DNA of 53,093 bases from the NCBI GenBank assembly GCA_934096605.1, contig CAKOMI010000004.1, forward strand, positions 1-53,093, in the 5' to 3' direction. Of the stretch, positions 43,742 to 53,043 are shown in pieces (the stretch's first letter is position 1; each line of letters begins with the position of its first letter). The position numbers and the translations under genes were made by a program. Below the pieces are notes generated by a model. The model was not told the DNA's origin. It ran no database searches and saw only the letters and a list, made by a program, of their open reading frames with translations. This DNA comes from an uncultured Bacilli bacterium (GTDB lineage Bacteria; Bacillota_I; Bacilli_A; RF39; UBA660).

Positions 43742-44290
43742 CTATTTTATAACATTTTCATACATAAAGCAATTTTCATCATGAGAGTTAATCACACCTA
43801 TTGCTTGTAAATAAGAATATATAATAGTTGAGCCAACAAACTTCATTCCTCTTTTTTTAAGATCAAGTGATATTATATCTGATAAATAATTAGTAGTAAG
43901 ACCTGTTTCATATAAGATATTATTTTTAGTAAAAGTCATTAAGTATGCTTTAAAACTACCATATTCGTTTTCTATTTTCTTAAATATTCTAGCATTATTT
44001 ATACTAGCCTTTATTTTAAGTTTATTTCTTATAATATCTTTGTTATTTAAAAGACTATTTATTTTATCTTCATCATATAAAATAACTTTTTCTATATCAA
44101 AATTATCATATGCCTTATAGAAAGCTTCTCTTTTATTTAAAACACATTCCCAAGAAAGTCCTGCCTGAAAAGATTCAAGTATTAACATGGCAAATAAGTA
44201 ACTTTCTTCTAAATTTAATTTACCCCATTCTTCATCATGATACTTTATATATAAGGGATTATTTAAATTACACCAACTACATCTGTGCAT
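43742..44290 (-). CDS. tag: DNA-3-methyladenine glycosylase I
   Basis: 182 residues, family length. Starts with RCSWCNLNN, then YHDEEWG and the GLSWECVLNKREAF block, all typical of Tag. Removes 3-methyladenine from alkylated DNA. Zinc site Cys/His residues at both ends are partly visible (Cys4, Cys7 and the C-terminal HDENC). AGGAGG before the ATG. Confidence 0.95.
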   Translation of the reverse strand: MHRCSWCNLNNPLYIKYHDEEWGKLNLEESYLFAMLILESFQAGLSWECVLNKREAFYKAYDNFDIEKVILYDEDKINSLLNNKDIIRNKLKIKASINNARIFKKIENEYGSFKAYLMTFTKNNILYETGLTTNYLSDIISLDLKKRGMKFVGSTIIYSYLQAIGVINSHDENCFMYENVIK

Positions 44291-44310
44291 ATTCTCCTCC
44301 TATAAGTTTT

Positions 44311-44715
44311 TTACTTTCTTTTTAAGCCTTCTTTACCTATCATATAAAGAATATCTTTCTTAAACTTTGAATAATCATTATTAATATATAATTCATAATT
44401 ATGACTAGCAATAGCTGCACTTTTTTCTAACTTACCAGTAAAACCACTTATAAAATATAAAAAAGCTTGTTTTAAATTGGGAATTTCGTGTTCATCTAAG
44501 TAAGATAAAACAAATCCTGAAGAGATATCATCACTTATGATATACATGTTTTTATCAGTATATTTTGAAAAGTAACTGGTTAATCCTTCTTTTTGAAATC
44601 TTAAAGCATAATCAATTGGAATATCTATAAAAGTAAAATTAGTATAATCCTTTAAAACATTTATAAAATAGGCGTCTTTACGATAAAAAACGTACAAAAC
44701 AACTGCATCATTCAT
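44311..44715 (-). CDS. Hypothetical protein, 134 residues
   Basis: Clear ribosome site (AGAGGTG) and tight packing between the Ham1-like gene and tag support it as a gene. Mixed alpha/beta, cytoplasmic, with LYVFYRKDAYFINVLKDY at the start and a Lys-rich C-terminus. Not recognised. Confidence 0.6.
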   Translation of the reverse strand: MNDAVVLYVFYRKDAYFINVLKDYTNFTFIDIPIDYALRFQKEGLTSYFSKYTDKNMYIISDDISSGFVLSYLDEHEIPNLKQAFLYFISGFTGKLEKSAAIASHNYELYINNDYSKFKKDILYMIGKEGLKRK

Positions 44716-44729
44716 ATTTTCACCTCTTT

Positions 44730-45329
44730 CTAAACATGGCTAACGATAAAATCTATTACATCACTTTCAAGAGTATCAGGTATTTTATCTTCCTTAGTAA
44801 TATCCGTAAAATATTTATTAATTTTTTCATACTTAGATATAGAGTTTAAAGGGTAACCTGGATTTATAATATCCGATTGTTTATTAGTTAAATAAAATCC
44901 TCCCTTTTCCCAAGTATAAGTATGGATATTACCATTTATATCTACCAAGGCCATACCATAAACCCATTTGGCTGGTAATTTGCCATCAGTGCCATACTGA
45001 TTAACTAAAGAAATATAGTGTTCAATCATTTCTTTGTCACTTAATACACGACCACTTACTCTTCTTACGAATAAACCAGGTTGCAAATTATCAGGTACAC
45101 CACACAGATACAAACTATCATCCATCCCAATCGTAATTTTTTGGGTTGCTACATGGCCGGCATAAGCTTTTAAACTGGCATTTTCGATTGCTGTATTACC
45201 ATTTTCATTGACATTTATACTAACGCCTTCGTCATTTAAAGATAATAATTTTATTCCTTTCTTTTCTAAACCACTTTTAAATCTTTTTAACTTGCTCTCA
45301 TTACTAGTAGCAAAAACAACTTCTTTCAT
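44730..45329 (-). CDS. Ham1/RdgB-like non-canonical purine NTP pyrophosphatase
   Basis: 199 residues from the ATG after GGAG. N-terminal ATSNESKLKRF matches the (S/A)xNxxKxxE/F nucleotide-binding start; IGMDDSLYL replaces the more usual AEDSGL, and an Asn/Glu-rich ENGNTAIENASLKA helix follows family form. Hydrolyses dITP/XTP to keep them out of DNA. More divergent than typical RdgB, so substrate could differ. Confidence 0.75.
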   Translation of the reverse strand: MKEVVFATSNESKLKRFKSGLEKKGIKLLSLNDEGVSINVNENGNTAIENASLKAYAGHVATQKITIGMDDSLYLCGVPDNLQPGLFVRRVSGRVLSDKEMIEHYISLVNQYGTDGKLPAKWVYGMALVDINGNIHTYTWEKGGFYLTNKQSDIINPGYPLNSISKYEKINKYFTDITKEDKIPDTLESDVIDFIVSHV

Positions 45330-45364
45330 AACACACTCCATAAGCAAAAAAGAACCATAAATAA

Positions 45365-46654
45365 TTACAGTTCTTTTGGTTTAATAACTTCTAAACCACC
45401 CATATATGGTTGTAAAACTTTAGGAACTAAAACAGAACCATCTTCTTTATAATTATTTTCAATTACCGCTATTAAACCTCTAGGTGTTGCAAGACAAGTA
45501 TTGTTTAAAGTATGTAAATAATAATTTTCTTTGTCACCTTTTACTCTTATAGATAATCTTCTTGCTTGGGCATCACCAAGGTTTGAACAAGATCCAACCT
45601 CAAAATACTTTTGTTGTCTAGGACTCCAAGCCTCAATATCACAAGATTTGACTTTTAAGTCAGCTAAGTCGCCACTACAACATTCAAGTTGTCTTACTGG
45701 CACATCCATATTTCTAAAGATTTCAACAGTGTATTTCCACATTTCTTCATAGAATTTCATAGAATCTTCTGGCTCACATAAAACAATCATTTCTTGTTTT
45801 TCAAATTGGTGAACTCGGTATAAGCCACGTTCTTCAAGACCGTGAGATCCACCTTCTTTTCTAAAACATGGTGAGTAACTTGTCATTTTAATTGGCAAAT
45901 CACTTTTCTTAACCATTTGTCCTTTAAAACGTCCTATCATACTATGTTCACTAGTACCAATTAAATATAAATCTTCACCTTCAATTTTATACATCATTGC
46001 TTCCATCTCTGGAAAAGACATAACACCTGTTACAACGTCACTATGAATCATAAATGGTGGAATAGCATAAGTAAAACCTTTATTAATCATATAGTCTCTT
46101 GCATAGGCAAGCATTGCTTCATGAAGTCTTGCAATATCCCCAAGTAAATAATAAAAACCTTCCCCACTAGTACGGCCAGCACTTTCTTTATCCATACCGC
46201 CTAGTCTATTAATAATATCAGCATGATATGGTATTTCATAAGGTGGCTGGGCAGGTTCTCCAAATCTTTCAACCTCAACATTCTCACTATCATCATGGCC
46301 AATTGGTACAGATTTATCCATTATATTAGGAATAACCATCATTCTACTTTTAATTTCTTCATTAAGAATATTTTGTTTTTTATCAAGACTTTCTATTTCT
46401 TCATCAAACTTTTTGATTTCTACCTTTACTCTATCAGCTTCACTAATATTTTTTTCTTTCATCAAAGTCCCAATTAAAGCACTCATACGCTTTTTCTCAG
46501 CAATCAAGTTATCTTTCTTTGTTTGTGTTTCACGAACCTCTTTATCATAGTCATAAACTTCATCTACTAAACATATTTTTTCATCTTGAAACTTATTTCT
46601 AATATTTTCCTTTACTAATTCTTTATTTTCTCTAATTAATTTAATATCTATCAT
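45365..46654 (-). CDS. serS: Seryl-tRNA synthetase
   Basis: 429 residues. N-terminal long coiled-coil arm (about 30-100), then class-II motifs: motif 2 FRKEGGSHGLEERGLYRVHQFEK and motif 3 near the C-terminus (NNTCLATPRGLIAVIE). Charges tRNA-Ser. The ATG overlaps the HD gene by 14 bases; both lie behind the T-box leader with a UCU specifier. Confidence 0.97.
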   Translation of the reverse strand: MIDIKLIRENKELVKENIRNKFQDEKICLVDEVYDYDKEVRETQTKKDNLIAEKKRMSALIGTLMKEKNISEADRVKVEIKKFDEEIESLDKKQNILNEEIKSRMMVIPNIMDKSVPIGHDDSENVEVERFGEPAQPPYEIPYHADIINRLGGMDKESAGRTSGEGFYYLLGDIARLHEAMLAYARDYMINKGFTYAIPPFMIHSDVVTGVMSFPEMEAMMYKIEGEDLYLIGTSEHSMIGRFKGQMVKKSDLPIKMTSYSPCFRKEGGSHGLEERGLYRVHQFEKQEMIVLCEPEDSMKFYEEMWKYTVEIFRNMDVPVRQLECCSGDLADLKVKSCDIEAWSPRQQKYFEVGSCSNLGDAQARRLSIRVKGDKENYYLHTLNNTCLATPRGLIAVIENNYKEDGSVLVPKVLQPYMGGLEVIKPKEL

Positions 46655-47129
46655 ATTCTTCTCCCTCTAACGTTTCTATAATTTTAATATACGCATTTAA
46701 ATATTTCTTGGCTCTTTTAATATCTCTTGGTGTTATTTTTTTAAGTCTAGTTAAGTCCATATTATGTAGTAAATCTTTAACTTTAATATTTAAAGCAATT
46801 TTATTATTACTATTTAATATATTATCGATATATTCTTCATAGTTATCCCAAGTATTAGTAAGGATTTCTAAAACTTCAACCTCACCTTTACTATAACCAA
46901 TGTTAAGTAAATCACTACTAGTTACTTCTGTATCTTCTAATATATCATGTAATAAGGCTAAACTTTTTACTTTTTTATTTGTAAAATCTTCACTAACATG
47001 TCTTAAATGTTCTCGGTAATCATGATTAGACTTATCAATTTTACTTTTAAAAAAGCGATTTACTAAAGCTTCACTACGCGAGTAAATATCTAACCCTCTA
47101 TAAAATTTAATTTCTTCCTCACTAAACAT
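46641..47129 (-). CDS. HD-domain hydrolase in the serS operon
   Basis: 162 residues from the ATG after AGGAGG (a longer frame reaches back into the T-box terminator). HD motif LLHDILEDT (about 59-67) with a preceding His in YREHLRHV, the layout of small (p)ppGpp-hydrolase-like or nucleotidase HD proteins. Co-regulated with serS by serine-tRNA charging. Substrate unknown; a MESH1-type role would fit but is speculation. Confidence 0.75.
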   Translation of the reverse strand: MFSEEEIKFYRGLDIYSRSEALVNRFFKSKIDKSNHDYREHLRHVSEDFTNKKVKSLALLHDILEDTEVTSSDLLNIGYSKGEVEVLEILTNTWDNYEEYIDNILNSNNKIALNIKVKDLLHNMDLTRLKKITPRDIKRAKKYLNAYIKIIETLEGEEYDRY

Positions 47130-47147
47130 AGACCCTCCTAAAAAAGA

Positions 47148-47352
47148 AAAAGATACCACATACTAAGGAGCAAACTTGTTATGCGGTACCATCCTTTAAT
47201 TAACTTAATTTACAATAACGGCTACTCACCGGGAGTGATTAACTCCTCTTAGAAAGGAGATTCATAAGCTTATTTTCTATTGTTTCCACCAACCACAATA
47301 TCTCTATATAAAATAATATCTTACTACTAATCTTTCTTTAACGATTTACAAT
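47148..47352 (-). promoter_or_regulatory. T-box leader (serine), controls HD-serS
   Basis: Minus strand. GGTGGAAAC distal element; specifier codon TCT at 47258-47260 followed by CCTTTC; T-box AGGATGGTACCGC (about 47183-47195), whose TGG pairs with the NCCA end of uncharged tRNA. The terminator is GGTACCGCATA paired with TATGTGGTATC (two G-U pairs) and then T5-C-T6. Specifier UCU agrees with serS downstream. Confidence 0.9.
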
Positions 47353-47356
47353 ACCT

Positions 47357-47386
47357 AGTTTAGCATAAAAAGAAATATCTTTTCAA
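47357..47386 (-). promoter_or_regulatory. Promoter of the serS T-box operon
   Basis: Minus strand -35 TTGAAA (47381-47386), 18-nt spacer, -10 TAAACT (47357-47362). Confidence 0.6.
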
Positions 47387-47424
47387 GTCCTTATCTAACT
47401 TTTTATCAATTATCACATACTATA

Positions 47425-48168
47425 TTAATTTTTCCTATATGTCAAAATAGCATCAGTATAAGAAGATTTTTCAATAAATGGTAAAACACCCTCTAAGAAA
47501 AGTGTTTTATCCCCAAATATTTCTAAAACTTTTGGCAAATTATAAATTGCTAAAGGTGTATTCATTAAAACTTGCCCATTTTTAATAACCGAATATAAAT
47601 AACATAGTTCCATAATTCCATTATTTTCTAAATGATTTTCAATTCCCAAAAATATTTCTCTTAAATAAGAATATACATTTTCATCTTTAGGCACAAAATA
47701 CTCTAAATATTGTAAAATATTAGAAAGAATAATGCTATCAAATTTATCTGAAGAACTCAAAAAATCATCAATTTTAAAGATATCGCCAGTAACAAAAGAA
47801 ATAGATGCCGTAACAAGTCTTTGTTTTAATAACTCATATGTTTCATCACTTTCTAAATATTTACAAACTCTATAAACTGTACTTTTCAAAGTTATATCAT
47901 CATATAAAATATTTTGCTTTAATAGTTTATCATAAAATGAACGTCTATCTGTTTCATATAAAAGAGCTTTTTTTAATTCATAAAATTTCTTAGTATTAGC
48001 ATTAATATCAAAAACAGTCACTTTTGTAGAGCCATAAAGTATGGCATCAAAAGCTTGATCCATTGAAGAGCCAACTGTTAAAACTGACTTATTTTGTAAA
48101 TCTAAGTGGGCTAAAGAATCTTTTACATTTTCTGTAGCAAATGGATATACTTTTTGAAATTCTTGCAT
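47425..48168 (-). CDS. SAM-dependent methyltransferase-like protein
   Basis: 247 residues from the second ATG, seven bases after AAAGGGG. Class-I Rossmann features: SVLTVGSSMDQAFDA as glycine loop, VTVFDINA with the acidic residue, FDSIILSNILQYL as motif IV. Resembles DUF3419-like/plain methyltransferases of Firmicutes; substrate unknown. Monocistronic between thrS and the serS leader. Confidence 0.65.
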   Translation of the reverse strand: MQEFQKVYPFATENVKDSLAHLDLQNKSVLTVGSSMDQAFDAILYGSTKVTVFDINANTKKFYELKKALLYETDRRSFYDKLLKQNILYDDITLKSTVYRVCKYLESDETYELLKQRLVTASISFVTGDIFKIDDFLSSSDKFDSIILSNILQYLEYFVPKDENVYSYLREIFLGIENHLENNGIMELCYLYSVIKNGQVLMNTPLAIYNLPKVLEIFGDKTLFLEGVLPFIEKSSYTDAILTYRKN

Positions 48169-48233
48169 AATCATTCCCCTTTAAATTGTCTTTATTCTAA
48201 ATAAAAAAGAGAAAATAGTCAACACTAAAATCT

Positions 48234-49982
48234 CTAATTTCTTTTATCTATTCTTTCTTGTAAATAAGAAAGAAATTCTTCTACACTAACTGTATGTGTT
48301 TCTTCACTGCCATATAAACGATAACTAATAAGTTTATCATCAACCTCTTTTTGACCTAGAATAACAGTTACCGGAATCTTTTTAATAACTGACTCACGCA
48401 TTCTGTAACCTAGTTTTTCGTTACGGCTATCTAGATTTACACGATAATTAGAAGCAAGTAAATCGCTAATTTGTTTAGCATATTCCATATGATATTCTAA
48501 ATTTACCGGAATAATATTTACCATTACTGGTGCAAGCCACATAGGTAATACTCCTTTTGTTTCTTCAAGTAGGAAAGCAATAAAGCGATCTAGTGAACCT
48601 AATATAGCCCTGTGAATAACAACTGGTCTTTCTTTTTCACCAGCCTCATCTATATAAGATAAATCAAATCTTTCTGGTAATTGATAATCAAGTTGTACAG
48701 TTGATAAAGTAACATCATGACCAATTGCACTTTTAACTTGGACATCTAATTTAGGTCCATAGAATGCAGCTTCTCCTTCTGCTTCATAATAGTCAGCATG
48801 AATTTCTTCTAAAACCTCACGTAATTCTTGTTCACTTTTAGCCCATAATTCATCATTACCAAAATATTTTTCTGTATCATTTTTATCTCTTAGTGAAAGA
48901 CGGAAACGATAATCTTTAAAACCAAAGTCTTTGTAAACATCTAATATCAAATTTATAACTGCTTTAAATTCTTCCTTAATTTGGGAAGGAGCACAGAAAA
49001 TATGGGAATCATTTTGCGTAAAGGCTCTTGTTCTTTCAATTCCACATACAGCCCCACTTGCTTCATATCTAAAATCGTTTGCAATCTCAGCAATACGAAC
49101 TGGTAAATCCCGGTATGAATGCATACTATTTTTAAACATCATCATATGATGTGGACAGTTCATTGGTCTTAAAACGTAAGATTCATTATCTAATTCCATA
49201 GCAGGAAACATATCTTCTTTATAGTGATCCCAGTGTCCACTTGTTTTATATAAATCAACACTACCTAAAGATGGTGTCATAACATGCTTATACCCATGTG
49301 CAATTTCTTTATCAGTAATATAATCTACTAATGCTCTTCTTACAATAAAACCATTAGGTAGCCACATAGGAAGTCCTTTACCTACTAAATCAGAAAACAT
49401 GAATATTCCTAAATCTTTGCCAATTTTTCTATGATCTCTTTCTTTTGCTTCTTCTAGTTCTTGTAAATGATTATTTAATTCTTCTTCTGTTTTAAAGCAT
49501 ACGCCATATATACGTTGAAGCATTTTATTTTTGCTATCACCTTTATAGTAAGCCCCTGAAAACTTAAGTAATTTAAAATACTTACACTCTTTTACAGTAT
49601 CAGCATGAGGTCCTCGGCATAAGTCTGTAAAGTCACCTTGGGAATAGCAAGAAATTGTTTCATCATCTGCCATATTATTAATTAAATCTATTTTGTATGG
49701 GTCACTAGAAAACATTTCTAAAGCTTCACTCTTAGTTATTTCATGTCTTATGATACGTTTACCATCCTTAATGATTTTCTTCATTTCTTTACTTATTTTT
49801 TCTAAGTCTTCATTAGTTAGTGTTTTACCTTCTAAATCTATATCGTAATAAAAACCTTCTTCAATTACTGGGCCTACCCAAAACTTAGCTTCTGGATACA
49901 AATGTCTTACCGCTTGGGCTAAAACATGAGCACAACTATGGTTAATCTTACTTAAATATTCATCTTCTTTTATATTTATCAT
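48234..49982 (-). CDS. thrS: Threonyl-tRNA synthetase without TGS domain
   Basis: 582 residues; typical ThrS has about 640. Begins directly at the editing region with HSCAHVLAQAVRHLYP, so the 60-residue N-terminal TGS domain is absent. Editing-site HxxxH and the SAD segment (DLCRGPH), class-II motif 2 (MNCPHHMMMF, FRYEASGAVCGIERTRAFTQND), motif 3 (VVIHRAILGSLDRFIAFLLE) and anticodon-binding domain are intact. AAGGA before ATG. In an operon with the preceding 176-residue protein under a threonine T-box. Confidence 0.96.
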   Translation of the reverse strand: MINIKEDEYLSKINHSCAHVLAQAVRHLYPEAKFWVGPVIEEGFYYDIDLEGKTLTNEDLEKISKEMKKIIKDGKRIIRHEITKSEALEMFSSDPYKIDLINNMADDETISCYSQGDFTDLCRGPHADTVKECKYFKLLKFSGAYYKGDSKNKMLQRIYGVCFKTEEELNNHLQELEEAKERDHRKIGKDLGIFMFSDLVGKGLPMWLPNGFIVRRALVDYITDKEIAHGYKHVMTPSLGSVDLYKTSGHWDHYKEDMFPAMELDNESYVLRPMNCPHHMMMFKNSMHSYRDLPVRIAEIANDFRYEASGAVCGIERTRAFTQNDSHIFCAPSQIKEEFKAVINLILDVYKDFGFKDYRFRLSLRDKNDTEKYFGNDELWAKSEQELREVLEEIHADYYEAEGEAAFYGPKLDVQVKSAIGHDVTLSTVQLDYQLPERFDLSYIDEAGEKERPVVIHRAILGSLDRFIAFLLEETKGVLPMWLAPVMVNIIPVNLEYHMEYAKQISDLLASNYRVNLDSRNEKLGYRMRESVIKKIPVTVILGQKEVDDKLISYRLYGSEETHTVSVEEFLSYLQERIDKRN

Positions 49983-49997
49983 TATAATTCCTTCTTT

Positions 49998-50528
49998 CTA
50001 ATATCTGGTTCTTCTTTTTTTGACTTTTGTAAGTCTTCCAAGTTTATCAGTTACCATTAAACTTTCTTCTTCTCTTGTGGCTTCTTCTAAAGTACTCATT
50101 TCTCTTCGCGCTTCTATTTCTAAAAGGCCTTTTTTAGCCTTACGATAAAGGTATTTCATATAACCTGGTTTCATAGATTGATTAGGAGAATACTCACTTA
50201 AAGCTTGTTCTCTTTTTAAAGCTCTTTCTTCTTCAGTACCATTATTTAAAAGAGTAATACTACGATTTATGTGATAGCACTGAGTCTTACCATAATCATC
50301 AAATACTAAGTACATATCTCCTAGAAGTAAATCTTGTTCATTAATAAACTCTCTTTTAACCCTTTTTGGATATTTAATTTGTTCTGGAAACTTTTCATTC
50401 CTTAAACTTAATTTTCTCATCATTATTTCATGTGATATTTTAATATTTTCTTTCTTTTTACATAAAAGACCCCATAGACTCATAAACTGATATACGCTTA
50501 TCGCGTGGCCAAATTTCTTTTCTTTCAT
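49998..50528 (-). CDS. Hypothetical protein in the thrS T-box operon
   Basis: 176 residues, basic, cytoplasmic. N-terminal FGHAISVYQFMSLWGLLCKKK, a middle beta segment GDMYLVFDDYGKTQCYHI and a strongly charged helical C-terminus ending KVKKRRTRY, which suggests nucleic-acid contact. Good GGGG ribosome site. The T-box terminator lies directly upstream, so it is expressed on threonine shortage together with thrS. Not recognised. Confidence 0.65.
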   Translation of the reverse strand: MKEKKFGHAISVYQFMSLWGLLCKKKENIKISHEIMMRKLSLRNEKFPEQIKYPKRVKREFINEQDLLLGDMYLVFDDYGKTQCYHINRSITLLNNGTEEERALKREQALSEYSPNQSMKPGYMKYLYRKAKKGLLEIEARREMSTLEEATREEESLMVTDKLGRLTKVKKRRTRY

Positions 50529-50540
50529 AACATCCCCACT

Positions 50541-50745
50541 AAAAAAGGAATAGTACTAAAAGGAGTCTATTTAAGACGGTACCATCCCTACATTAACTTA
50601 ATTTAAGATAACGGTTTAACCCGGATTTTATTAAATCTCTACAAAAGGAGTAATAAAAAGTTACTTTAATAGTTTCCACCACCACTATCTCTCTTTAAAA
50701 AGTAGTTCTTTTTATCATGTCTTTTGATCACTGATTTATAAATAA
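50541..50745 (-). promoter_or_regulatory. T-box leader (threonine), controls the 176-residue gene and thrS
   Basis: Minus strand. GGTGGAAAC distal element; specifier codon ACT at 50649-50651 followed by CCTTTT, in the same frame position as TCT in the serine leader; T-box GGGATGGTACCG (about 50577-50588). Terminator GGGATGGTAC paired with GTACTATTCC (two G-U pairs) and then T6. Specifier ACU fits threonine. Confidence 0.9.
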
Positions 50746-50774
50746 ATGATAACACTTAAAAGCTGCATGTTCAA
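50746..50774 (-). promoter_or_regulatory. Promoter of the thrS T-box operon
   Basis: Minus strand -35 TTGAAC (50769-50774), 17-nt spacer, -10 TATCAT (50746-50751). Confidence 0.65.
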
Positions 50775-50784
50775 GTTTTTTTCT

Positions 50785-51603
50785 TTATTTTTGACAATTT
50801 TCGCAATAATATGTGCTTCTACCACCTATTTTCACCCGTTTAATAACGGTACCACACGCCTTACATTTTTCATTTTCTCTTTTATGAACACTTAAACACT
50901 CTTGAAATCTACCGGTAACCCCTAAACTACTGGTATAACTTCTAATAGTAGTTCCACCCATAGCGATAGCTCTTGTGATTATGTCTTTCGCGGCCTTAAT
51001 AATTTTTTCGCACTCTTCTTCTGTTATAGTAGTTCCAAGTCGCATTGGTAAAATACCTGCTTCAAAAAGTACCTCATCGGCATAAATATTACCAAGACCA
51101 GATATAATCGTTTGATCAAGCATCAAGGTTTTCATAGGGATTTTTTTATTCTTTAATTTTTTGTATAAATATTCTTTTGTAAGTTTATCACTTATAGGTT
51201 CAATTCCTTGCTTTTTAATACATTCAAAAGAATATAATTCTTCTTTTTTAAGTACTTTCATACGGCCAAATTTCCTAGTGTCATGATATCTTAGTGTAAC
51301 GCCATCAACAAAGTTAAAAACAATGTGTTCATGTTTTGCGATGGGTTCATGCTCATCTTTAATAAAATATTTGCCTTCCATTCTTAAGTGACTTAACAAA
51401 TAGTGTGTGTCAGTTTCAAATAGTAACCACTTACCAATTCTTTTAATATCTATAAATTCTCTACCAATTAAAGTATTTTTAAAAGTATCTTCGCTATCTA
51501 ATAAAATCCCATTATAATAAATATCAATACTCTTTATTTTTTTATGCAATATTCTTTCTTTTAACGTATTTCTAACTGTTTCTACCTCTGCTATTTCTGG
51601 CAT
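50785..51603 (-). CDS. mutM: Formamidopyrimidine-DNA glycosylase
   Basis: 272 residues from the ATG after GGAGG; starts MPEIAEVETV so that Pro2 and Glu3 serve as catalytic nucleophile and acid (usually MPELPEVE). Beta-lysine in LRMEGKYF, the H2TH segment IISGLGNIYADEVL and a C-terminal zinc finger CKAC/CENC. Removes 8-oxoguanine and FapyG from DNA. Confidence 0.96.
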   Translation of the reverse strand: MPEIAEVETVRNTLKERILHKKIKSIDIYYNGILLDSEDTFKNTLIGREFIDIKRIGKWLLFETDTHYLLSHLRMEGKYFIKDEHEPIAKHEHIVFNFVDGVTLRYHDTRKFGRMKVLKKEELYSFECIKKQGIEPISDKLTKEYLYKKLKNKKIPMKTLMLDQTIISGLGNIYADEVLFEAGILPMRLGTTITEEECEKIIKAAKDIITRAIAMGGTTIRSYTSSLGVTGRFQECLSVHKRENEKCKACGTVIKRVKIGGRSTYYCENCQK

Positions 51604-51640
51604 AAAATAACCTCCTAACAACAAAATTAATAATTAAATA

Positions 51641-52894
51641 TTATTTGTCTAAACTATCTTCATTTAATAGAAAATAAAATATTCCCATTGTAACTATGCC
51701 ATAATCATCCATTCTTGGTTTACTAACATCACCTAAAATTATTATTTTCTTAAATGAATCATTAATATTTACCAAAGATTTTCTTTCTTGTCGCTCTTTT
51801 AAAGTATCTTGCATTTCATATGCTGATTGAATATAAATTCTTTTATTTCCTTGATTGCAAACAAAATCTACCTCATATTGTGGTTTAGAACGTGTTCCAT
51901 CTGTATTAGTTTCATTCATTTCTACAACACCAATATCAACATTATAACCTCTTCGCAAAAGTTCGTTATAGATGATATTTTCCATAATGTGGCCTTTGTC
52001 AATTTGTCTAAAGTTTAATCTTGCATTTCTAAGTCCTATATCTTCAAAATAATATTTATAAGGTGAATTAATATACTTTTTTCCCTTAACGTCGTATCTT
52101 AAAGCCTTAGTTATCAAAAAGGCATCAACAAAATAATCTAAATAATTACTAATTGTTTTATCACTTAAATTCATATTTTTTTCACTTTTAAAAGTGTTTT
52201 GTAAATTATGAGGATTAGTAAGTGAACCTATTTGAGAAGAAATTATATTTAATAACTCATTTAGCTCCTCTACATTTGTAATATTATTTCTTTCAATTAT
52301 ATCTCTTATATATGTTTCTTCAAAAAGATTTTTTAAATACTTTGAACGTTCATTATCTGTTTCAAAAGAAAGAGTATAAGGTAATCCACCATAAATGCTA
52401 TATTGCTCATAGGCTTCATATTGGTCGCCATGAAAGGCTTCTAAGTATTCTTTGAAACTTAATGGATACACATGAATTTCATCACCACGTCCTCTAAACT
52501 CAGTTACAACGTCCTTAGAAAGTAGTTTAGCATTAGAACCTGTTACATATACCTCAACATTATCTTCATAAAGGAAGGTGTTTAAAACTGGTACAAAGTC
52601 ATCCATTTTTTGAATCTCATCTACTAGTAAATAATATTTTTTATCATCTTTAATTAAATTTCTTATATATTTAATAAAGTTATTCCCATCGAGCAACTCT
52701 TCATTTTCTTTTATATCTAACGGAATATAAATAATATGACTTTTATCATTATGTTCTAACAAATATTTATAAAAGATATTCTTTAATAAATATGATTTAC
52801 CACATCTTCTAATACCTGTGATTATCTTAATTTGTCCATTACCATCTTTTTTAATCAATTGATTTAAATAAAAATCTCTTCTAATCTCTTTCAT
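51641..52894 (-). CDS. AAA ATPase with DUF4143 domain
   Basis: 417 residues. N-terminal ATPase: Walker A TGIRRCGKSYLL, Walker B YLLVDEIQKM, then TGSNAKLLS sensor and RGRG..PLSFKEYL, all typical of AAA_14. C-terminal DUF4143 with restriction-endonuclease-like EVDFVCN. Often chromosomal orphan genes with suspected toxin or mobile origin; cellular role unclear. AGGACAATACTA ribosome site. Confidence 0.88.
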   Translation of the reverse strand: MKEIRRDFYLNQLIKKDGNGQIKIITGIRRCGKSYLLKNIFYKYLLEHNDKSHIIYIPLDIKENEELLDGNNFIKYIRNLIKDDKKYYLLVDEIQKMDDFVPVLNTFLYEDNVEVYVTGSNAKLLSKDVVTEFRGRGDEIHVYPLSFKEYLEAFHGDQYEAYEQYSIYGGLPYTLSFETDNERSKYLKNLFEETYIRDIIERNNITNVEELNELLNIISSQIGSLTNPHNLQNTFKSEKNMNLSDKTISNYLDYFVDAFLITKALRYDVKGKKYINSPYKYYFEDIGLRNARLNFRQIDKGHIMENIIYNELLRRGYNVDIGVVEMNETNTDGTRSKPQYEVDFVCNQGNKRIYIQSAYEMQDTLKERQERKSLVNINDSFKKIIILGDVSKPRMDDYGIVTMGIFYFLLNEDSLDK

Positions 52895-52956
52895 TAGTAT
52901 TGTCCTCCCAATCTCTTTTAAATTGTACTACGCATTTCCAAATTTGTAAACACTTG

Positions 52957-52996
52957 CACTCCGAACTTTTTCGCATTTGCGAAAATATTCGGAGTG
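52957..52996. repeat. Long palindromic hairpin element
   Basis: CACTCCGAA (52957-52965) pairs with TTCGGAGTG (52988-52996), and the interior TTTTCGCA pairs with TGCGAAAA: about 17 base pairs with a two-base internal mismatch and a TT loop. GC-richer than its surroundings and not followed by a T run on either strand, so not an ordinary terminator. Confidence 0.7.
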
Positions 52997-53014
52997 AGTA
53001 ACACTTCTCACATA

Positions 53015-53043
53015 GAAAAAAGAACTATTTATTTAGTTCTTCA
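53015..53043 (-). terminator. Terminator overlapping the stop of the last gene
   Basis: Minus strand GAACTA-AATAAA-TAGTTC followed by six T; the TAG stop lies within the hairpin. Confidence 0.7.
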
